Source of the DNA: a bacterium
GTDB lineage: Bacteria > Myxococcota_A > Bradymonadia > Bradymonadales > Bradymonadaceae
DNA: 57,457 nucleotides
Direction: 5' to 3'
Assembly (NCBI GenBank): GCA_030427705.1
Contig: JAUIBR010000045.1
Span: forward strand, 1 to 57,457
Below, in pieces: positions 52,597 to 57,457 of this stretch. The notes beneath the pieces are model-generated. The model was not told the DNA's origin. It worked only from the letters and a program-made list of their open reading frames with translations, and did no database searches. Numbering within the stretch: the first letter of the stretch is position 1; each line of letters opens with the position of its first letter. A program made the translations under genes and the position numbers.

Positions 52597-53841
52597 ATGA
52601 ATATCCTTACCCGAACGGTGTTTTTCGCTGCGCTTTGTTCAATGACGGTTGCTTGCATCGATAGCGCCCCGTCCAGCGGAAACAACGCAAACAACGTCAA
52701 CAATTCGATCAATGTTAACAACGCAAACACCGCGAACAATCTGAACAACGTTAACAATTCGAATGACGTCAACAACGCGAACAACACCAACGCTCAAACA
52801 AACAACGCGGACTGGCATCTGCCGAATTGGAACAAGCGCATCGGGTTTGACATCACGCCGACGGGATTTGATGGCACGCTCAACGACTTCACGGCTGTGG
52901 TCAGACTCGATTTGTCTGCAGCCCCCGACATCGATCTGGAGTCTTCGCGTTTTACCACCAGCGAAGGGGCGACCATCCCTCACGAAGTGGCCAAGCACGA
53001 GCAAGGCGAGAGCATTTTTTGGCTTCGGTTGCCCGAAGTCACGGAGAACGAGACACAACGAGTCTGGTTGTATTGGGAATCAACGGGAGGTTCCGGTGAT
53101 CCAACTGATACTTGGGGTTCTCAATTTTCTGCCGTGTATCATTTTGACTTCGCCAATCTGGGTCTCAATTCGGTGATTGGTGAGCCTGATCTTGCATGTA
53201 ATTCCTGTCTCAGAAGCGCGGGCAGTGTCGGTATGGCGCTGGACGCCAATCAAGAGGGGCTAGTGGGTGATTTGCCAGACAAGCTTCTGCCCGGTCCGGG
53301 CGATATCGTCGCCGCATCTGTTTGGTACCGAGCGGATACCGGAACTCAGGTTCGAGGTCCGTTAATCTCTGCCGAGTCGTTTTGCGTCGGTTGGCAGCTC
53401 GCTTTGGTCTCGACCACCAATGAAATCTACGCGTCAGCAGCTGCCGATGATGATGTCGTACCCATGAACGATACGACGTACTGCAATTTTCCGGACGGTC
53501 GACAAGCGGCGACTGCTGAGATCGTAGACTCCGTTGATCCCACACATCTTGTCGTAGTTTTTGACCGCACCCAGGACGAGGCGGTGCTCTACATCGATGG
53601 CGCAATCCAAGGCCGCGAGAACATGCAATTGGGTGCGACCGGCAATGACACCAGTGAGTTTCAACCGAGGCTTCGAATCGGAACGTATGGCGACCCAACA
53701 CTACCGTACCTTTCTGGAGGCACGATCGATGAAGTCTTCCTTATGACAGGTGAGGTCGACGACGAATGGGTTGCCGCGCACTACGCAAATGTTCGAACCT
53801 GGAGTGAGGCCACCACGGCCACTGGGGTGCAGATACGATAG
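52597..53841 (+). CDS. Asn-rich lipoprotein with DUF2341 and LamG-like domains
   Basis: 414 residues from ATG 52597 with AAGG upstream; signal peptide MNILTRTVFFAALCSMTVAC. Next comes a linker of about 45 residues built from NN(V/A/L)NN units. A DUF2341-like domain follows (TGFDGTLNDFTAVVRLDLSA; GESIFWLRLPEVTENETQRV), then a LamG/concanavalin-like sandwich (HLVVVFDRTQDEAVLYIDGA, ending GGTIDEVFLMTGEVDDEWVA). DUF2341-LamG proteins of Gram-negative bacteria are often surface adhesins or carbohydrate-binding proteins. The convergent small membrane gene starts its stop eight bases downstream. Confidence 0.85.
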   Translation: MNILTRTVFFAALCSMTVACIDSAPSSGNNANNVNNSINVNNANTANNLNNVNNSNDVNNANNTNAQTNNADWHLPNWNKRIGFDITPTGFDGTLNDFTAVVRLDLSAAPDIDLESSRFTTSEGATIPHEVAKHEQGESIFWLRLPEVTENETQRVWLYWESTGGSGDPTDTWGSQFSAVYHFDFANLGLNSVIGEPDLACNSCLRSAGSVGMALDANQEGLVGDLPDKLLPGPGDIVAASVWYRADTGTQVRGPLISAESFCVGWQLALVSTTNEIYASAAADDDVVPMNDTTYCNFPDGRQAATAEIVDSVDPTHLVVVFDRTQDEAVLYIDGAIQGRENMQLGATGNDTSEFQPRLRIGTYGDPTLPYLSGGTIDEVFLMTGEVDDEWVAAHYANVRTWSEATTATGVQIR

Positions 53842-53849
53842 TTGCCAAT

Positions 53850-54158
53850 CTATGGCACTAATGGTCCGCCCGACGCGATAAGCAGCCAGACCACCAAATT
53901 CAACAGCCCCGTCAATACCGCCCCCACAAAGAGCGCTCCAGCAGCGCGCCAGCGTTTGGTGACCAGAAAGAACAGCGTTGCGGGAACCACGTACAATAGT
54001 TGCGTTAGGCCGAATCCAATCATCACGAAGAAGCTGTTTGGAAGGGGACCAGTCCCGGGCTTGTCCAACATCGCCACGATCACGAAGAGAGCGACCTGAG
54101 CAAGATGGCCCAGCACAAGGACTACGAATCCATGCCAGAAGCGGTCTTTGGGCGACAT
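53850..54158 (-). CDS. Small integral membrane protein, three helices
   Basis: 102 residues from ATG 54158. Three hydrophobic segments at about 10-31, 44-66 and 74-98 (FVVLVLGHLAQVALFVIVAM; FFVMIGFGLTQLLYVVPATL; LFVGAVLTGLLNLVVWLLIA). No motif is recognised. It lies 25 bases downstream of the outer-membrane protein gene on the same strand and may be co-transcribed. Confidence 0.72.
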   Translation of the reverse strand: MSPKDRFWHGFVVLVLGHLAQVALFVIVAMLDKPGTGPLPNSFFVMIGFGLTQLLYVVPATLFFLVTKRWRAAGALFVGAVLTGLLNLVVWLLIASGGPLVP

Positions 54159-54183
54159 TTCAACTCTTTATGCAAGTCGACGG

Positions 54184-54714
54184 TCACCACCAGTGACCGA
54201 TGCTCGGGAACAGCCCAAGATGCTGCACCCACGAGTCGTCATCATGACCGATGAAACGTGTTGCGCCTAGCTGCGCAGCAAGATTGAGGGTCCAAGAACT
54301 CCCCAAATCCCAACGGATACCGACTTCACCAGCCGTTGTCAGGTCGCTTCCCTCGACACGCGGATTGTATGTGTAGCCAACATCTGGACCCGCATACAAG
54401 GTCTCCAGCGGTGGTTCCCACAAAAGGTAGAACGGCAAGACGAGCCCTGCGCCGCGGTGGGCGAGCTTTGGCCCGTCTTCGGCAAACTGCAGATTGAGAA
54501 TCGACACCGCCCGAACTCCGACGATGTCGGAAAATGCCCATTCGAACACCACCGGCACGACGTTTAGCGCGACGACCGTTTCGGACTCTAGCGTCTCGGC
54601 CGTGACGGCGAGTTGTGCGCCAAGGTGAAACTGCTCGTCTTCTGCTTCTGCGACAAAAGGGAAAAGCACCAACAGGACGAACACGATGGCTCGGAGCACA
54701 CGAAAAATCTTCAC
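54184..54714 (-). CDS. Secreted or outer-membrane beta-barrel-like protein
   Basis: 176 residues from GTG 54714, with GAGG eight bases upstream. A signal peptide (RAIVFVLLVLFPFVAEA) precedes alternating hydrophobic strands (TVVALNVVPVVFEWAFSDIV; TTAGEVGIRWDLGSSWTLNL) of the outer-membrane barrel type, ending in an aromatic GHWW. The function is unknown. The relic of a Ser/Thr kinase lies directly upstream on the same strand. Confidence 0.72.
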   Translation of the reverse strand: MKIFRVLRAIVFVLLVLFPFVAEAEDEQFHLGAQLAVTAETLESETVVALNVVPVVFEWAFSDIVGVRAVSILNLQFAEDGPKLAHRGAGLVLPFYLLWEPPLETLYAGPDVGYTYNPRVEGSDLTTAGEVGIRWDLGSSWTLNLAAQLGATRFIGHDDDSWVQHLGLFPSIGHWW

Positions 54715-54759
54715 TTGAACACCTCAAACGTAACATTCGCGCGGGAAATCGGGGTTTCA

Positions 54760-54894
54760 TCGAGGAATCGTGAAGACTTCAAGCTTCGTGCCGACTTAGG
54801 CTTGGATGAGTTTCCAGGCGCCCATCGCACCTTGCCCAATAGGCTTCACAACCTGAAATCGACCGTCAATTAGCGGCTTGTTTGGATCAGACAC
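54760..54894 (-). pseudogene. Truncated Ser/Thr protein kinase relic
   Basis: From GTG 54894 the minus strand encodes VSDPNKPLIDGRFQVVKPIG followed by QGAMGAWKLIQA and a stop at 54796-54798. This is the exact N-terminus of a bacterial Ser/Thr kinase: the (G)RF-x-V-V-x-x-I-G-x-G-x-M-G-x-V/W glycine loop. After the stop, in the same frame, VGTKLEVFTI still resembles the following kinase strand, then the sequence decays with a second stop. No kinase body remains, so a larger gene was deleted or degraded here. Confidence 0.65.
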
Positions 54895-55008
54895 GGTAAT
54901 TCTCGTCTGGGAGTTCTGCTTTGCATCTGCGGTGGCTGGGTAGACAATAGGCTCAATCTACCTGATTTGCTGGAATCTTGTCGTGATGAAATCAAGGTCA
55001 TTTGGGCA

Positions 55009-56634
55009 ATGAAACGAATTCTGCAGTACAGCCCGTTTGAGGAGTCTCCCAAACTCGCGCAGCAACTTGCGCCCAAGTCTGCTGACGACCTGACACGGTT
55101 CGAATTTCAGCGTCGAAAGCACCGATTTGAGTGGGTGGCCACGGGTTCTATGGACGCGGCTAACGAGTTGTTGGCACATGAATACGTGAGCATGGTCATC
55201 GTCGACATGCGCGATGTTGGCGACGGCCGACTCCAGGAGCGAGTGCAGGCGGGGTTGGCTTTCTTAGATCACTTGGACCACGCACAAGATTTGGAAGCGC
55301 GCTACGGATTCCACCGCATTATGGCGCTTGTTTCGGGCCCTGACCCCGACGAAGTTGACCAGTGGATTGCCACGCTGGGAGGGTGGGAGTTAGGCCGAGT
55401 CCTGCGTGATCGAACGAACGGATCCAAGGATTTTGCTGAGCGTGTGCGCCGCGAAATCGTTGGATTGGTTCTAGACCGCAATATCGGCAAGACCGCTTTG
55501 GCTGCCTCGGGCGGTGGCATCACGGGAATCCTGTTCGAGATTGGCGCGCTGAAATGCCTGGATGACGCGATGTATCCAGGCGTGAATAACTTCGACATGT
55601 ACTTCGGCATCAGCGCTGGCGCAGTCGTAACGAGCGTTCTGGCCGCAGGCTATTCTATCGACGAGTGGATGGCAGCGGTCGCTGGTTATCCTGGCGGTCG
55701 AATTCAGCAGCTGGACCTTCAGCTGATGCGAATCTCTAACCTCAATTTTTCGGATATTCGGCAGAGGCTTTTCGACGTAGGGAAGGGCGCCGTCAACCTG
55801 GCGAAACAGACAGTACGCGATCGAGTTGCTCCGTCGATGGGTAACGTCGTTCTGGACTACTCGGCGTTGATCGGTCCTCCGTTTCAGTCTGATAACTACG
55901 AGGCCATGCTCCGCGAAGTTTTAGAGTCCAACGGTGGATGCAACGATTTCCGAAAGCTAAACCGAGAGCTCTTTATTGGAGCCTCAGACCAAGATGCCCG
56001 CCGGCATGTTCTGTTTGGTACCGAAGGTTGGGATGATGTTCCGATCAGCAAGGCGGTGCAGGCTTCGTTGAGCATTCATCCGGCGTTTAGCGCGGTCGAA
56101 ATCAAGGGGCGATACTACGAAGACGGGGCCGTTACCCGGACGTCTGACTTCGTCGAAGCCATTCAACGAAAGGCCGACCTCATCTTCGTTATCGACCCGT
56201 TTGTTCCTTACGTCGCGCACACGCCTGGGACCACCAATCGACGCGGTGTTTTGTACAATATCGACCAGGACATTCGGTCGTTGTCCTACACACGTTTCGA
56301 GAACACGCGAAACTGGATTCTTCGTAAGCACCCCGAAGTCAGCTCGTACACGTTCCTGCCATCGAATCGGATTCGTCATCTTTTGTCGAAGAACCCGATG
56401 GACCATCGGCCGTACATGGAGATTTGGCGCGGGGCGTACTTGTCGACCTATGAGCGTTTGAAGGTGCTCAGCCACCGGATGCGGGGCGATCTTCATGCCC
56501 ACGGTATTTATCTTGATCTAGAGCGTCCACGCGTGATCGCGGAGCGATTGCGACACCACGAGCACGCGCGGATTCAGGACTTCTTTCCGTACGGTCGTGT
56601 CGAGATTCGAACGCCACCGCTCTGCTTCGATTAG
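55009..56634 (+). CDS. Patatin-like phospholipase with N-terminal pseudo-receiver domain
   Basis: 541 residues from ATG 55009; an earlier TTG (54967) is possible. Residues 1-150 are receiver-like: ILQYSPFEESPKLAQQL, then VSMVIVDMRDVGDG with an Asp at the usual acceptor place. The patatin domain (about 160-400) has the oxyanion loop AASGGGITG, the nucleophile elbow FGISAGAV (GxSxG) and the second catalytic residue in YYEDGAVTR, so a lipid acyl hydrolase activity is likely. The C-terminus is helical and basic. It may be regulated by its N-terminal domain. Confidence 0.9.
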   Translation: MKRILQYSPFEESPKLAQQLAPKSADDLTRFEFQRRKHRFEWVATGSMDAANELLAHEYVSMVIVDMRDVGDGRLQERVQAGLAFLDHLDHAQDLEARYGFHRIMALVSGPDPDEVDQWIATLGGWELGRVLRDRTNGSKDFAERVRREIVGLVLDRNIGKTALAASGGGITGILFEIGALKCLDDAMYPGVNNFDMYFGISAGAVVTSVLAAGYSIDEWMAAVAGYPGGRIQQLDLQLMRISNLNFSDIRQRLFDVGKGAVNLAKQTVRDRVAPSMGNVVLDYSALIGPPFQSDNYEAMLREVLESNGGCNDFRKLNRELFIGASDQDARRHVLFGTEGWDDVPISKAVQASLSIHPAFSAVEIKGRYYEDGAVTRTSDFVEAIQRKADLIFVIDPFVPYVAHTPGTTNRRGVLYNIDQDIRSLSYTRFENTRNWILRKHPEVSSYTFLPSNRIRHLLSKNPMDHRPYMEIWRGAYLSTYERLKVLSHRMRGDLHAHGIYLDLERPRVIAERLRHHEHARIQDFFPYGRVEIRTPPLCFD

Positions 56635-56644
56635 TCTAACTTTG

Positions 56645-57289
56645 TCAAAAATTGGCAGTGTTTATATCTGCTTTCTCCATCTCGTCCACCAGCGCGTTTC
56701 GGTGCCCATGCTGGTGCATGACATCCTCCATCACGACATGCCACAACGGTCGCTCGCCAAGCGCGTCTAGTTCCTTTTGCAACGTCTTCAAGACTTTGAT
56801 GGCTTTGCGATATCGGTAGCGAGCGCCGCGGTTGATCCAATACGTGGCAACGCTTAGACGCGCCGAAATCACGACGTCGACCCGGTCAGGAAACGCTTTG
56901 AGTAGCGCCGGTGCGGCGTGGCGAGCCCTGGGGTGGTCTTCGTGCTCAAACCAATAGTCGACAGCTTCCTCGGTGTCGCCACGCTGAAGGGCTTCCACAA
57001 CCCACACATCGGGCAACTCAACACGAAGCACTTCTTCGACTTCCTCCAGAAGCTCCGGCCGTTTCACCGCTCGCGCAAAGCTGCGCAGCTTCTTATAGTC
57101 CTTCACATATCCGGTCTTCAAAAACACGTTTAGCAACGAGATGGCCAACGGGTCACAGAGGTCGGGTCGTTTCCGAAGTTGGTCGGACAACGCGTCAAAT
57201 GCAGCGCGGGCATCGGCGAGGTTGGCGCGCGTCATGGGCAGTTCAAGCCACGCGTCGAGCACGCCAGCGAGGTGGTGAGGGTCGTTCAT
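56645..57289 (-). CDS. Hypothetical helical-repeat protein
   Basis: 214 residues from ATG 57289. The sequence is almost wholly helical (DARAAFDALSDQLRKRPDLC; LLEEVEEVLRVELPDVWVVE) with TPR/HEAT-like spacing and no signal or membrane segment. KDYKKLRSFARAVKRPE and RYRYRKAIKVLKTLQKELDA suggest a protein-binding or nucleic-acid-associated surface. No family recognised. Its stop lies ten bases after the convergent patatin gene. Confidence 0.7.
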   Translation of the reverse strand: MNDPHHLAGVLDAWLELPMTRANLADARAAFDALSDQLRKRPDLCDPLAISLLNVFLKTGYVKDYKKLRSFARAVKRPELLEEVEEVLRVELPDVWVVEALQRGDTEEAVDYWFEHEDHPRARHAAPALLKAFPDRVDVVISARLSVATYWINRGARYRYRKAIKVLKTLQKELDALGERPLWHVVMEDVMHQHGHRNALVDEMEKADINTANF

Positions 57290-57351
57290 CGTTTGAGTAG
57301 GTGACTCAGATCTGTTCTACTTGTCCAATCCCATTTCAAGAATCGGAGAGG

Positions 57352-57457
57352 ATGAAGTTATTCGCAATCACATTGCTCGTGTTGTCTTTGTTTCGTCCTG
57401 CTTCAGTAGTAGCCGAACCGAACGAAGCGAACTTCGAATGGTTGCAGCCGCCTGGAG
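57352..57457 (+). CDS. Secreted protein, 5' end only
   Basis: ATG 57352 with GGAGAG upstream opens a frame running off the window. It starts MKLFAITLLVLSLFRPASVV then AEPNEANFEWLQPP, a Sec signal peptide with likely cleavage after VVA. Only 35 codons are present, so nothing more can be said about the function. Confidence 0.7.
   Translation, partial: MKLFAITLLVLSLFRPASVVAEPNEANFEWLQPPG

Noticed and set aside
54613-54873. 86-codon plus-strand frame upstream of the patatin gene
   Set aside because: It lies antisense to the outer-membrane protein gene and the kinase relic, with no ribosome site or domain.

Overview
The window reads as a chromosomal segment of a Gram-negative, predatory or free-living deltaproteobacterial-type organism, most plausibly Myxococcota and perhaps the Bradymonadia. 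This placement is inference. It rests on several lipoproteins with Asn-rich (NNVNN-type) linkers behind the lipobox, Cys-rich lipoproteins, two large Ser/Thr protein kinases plus a kinase relic, a Bacillus/Wolinella-type sdhCAB, RNase Y, mevalonate-pathway enzymes and a TolC-dependent exporter. No rRNA or other phylogenetic marker was available for a check.

Layout. (1) 84-5452: an Ig-like lipoprotein, a ketopantoate-reductase-like enzyme coupled to a TauE/SafE permease, and a CAP-like lipoprotein. (2) 5636-10219: a Cys-rich lipoprotein, then a tightly overlapping module of ECF sigma factor, FecR/TPR anti-sigma protein and a surface protein with tandem GVQ-A-GAN repeats. (3) 10216-17678, minus strand: Na+/solute symporter with an extra C-terminal domain, acyltransferase, PAP2 phosphatase, REC-GGDEF cyclase and Cache-type Ser/Thr kinase. 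(4) 17885-23971: secreted lipocalin-like protein, HTTM-type membrane protein, sdhCAB. (5) 23968-29846: TetR regulator, two mevalonate-pathway GHMP enzymes, a cytochrome-like Asn-rich lipoprotein, and Lon. (6) 29847-30835: a GxxExxY gene between two 105-bp, about 94% identical direct repeats, each an imperfect palindrome. (7) 30836-38849: a lipoprotein and a zinc-ribbon/transmembrane protein with a FAM20C/HipA-like kinase domain, Dps, SirB1-type protein, NhaC antiporter, an overlooked 50-residue membrane protein, 5-formyl-THF cyclo-ligase and ZapA. (8) 38949-43612: a complete MacA/ABC/TolC tripartite exporter operon. (9) 43857-48233: RNase Y, TyrS behind an unusual repeat cluster, a class A-like acid phosphatase lipoprotein, tRNA-Lys, tRNA-Glu and a strong terminator. 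(10) 48300-57457: thioredoxin-like protein, PknK-like kinase with a decayed ATPase loop, GNAT, a DUF2341/LamG lipoprotein, small membrane and outer-membrane proteins, a Ser/Thr kinase relic, a patatin phospholipase, a helical protein and the start of a secreted protein.

The genome is very compact. Most operon partners overlap by ATGA or longer overlaps, and six of ten convergent pairs have stop codons that abut or share bases. Signalling (Ser/Thr kinases, c-di-GMP, ECF sigma/anti-sigma) and envelope proteins dominate the accessory content. The most unusual loci are the repeat-flanked GxxExxY cassette, the sigma/FecR/surface-repeat module, the zinc-ribbon kinase-like protein with its lipoprotein partner, and the symporter with a fused double-psi-barrel-like tail.
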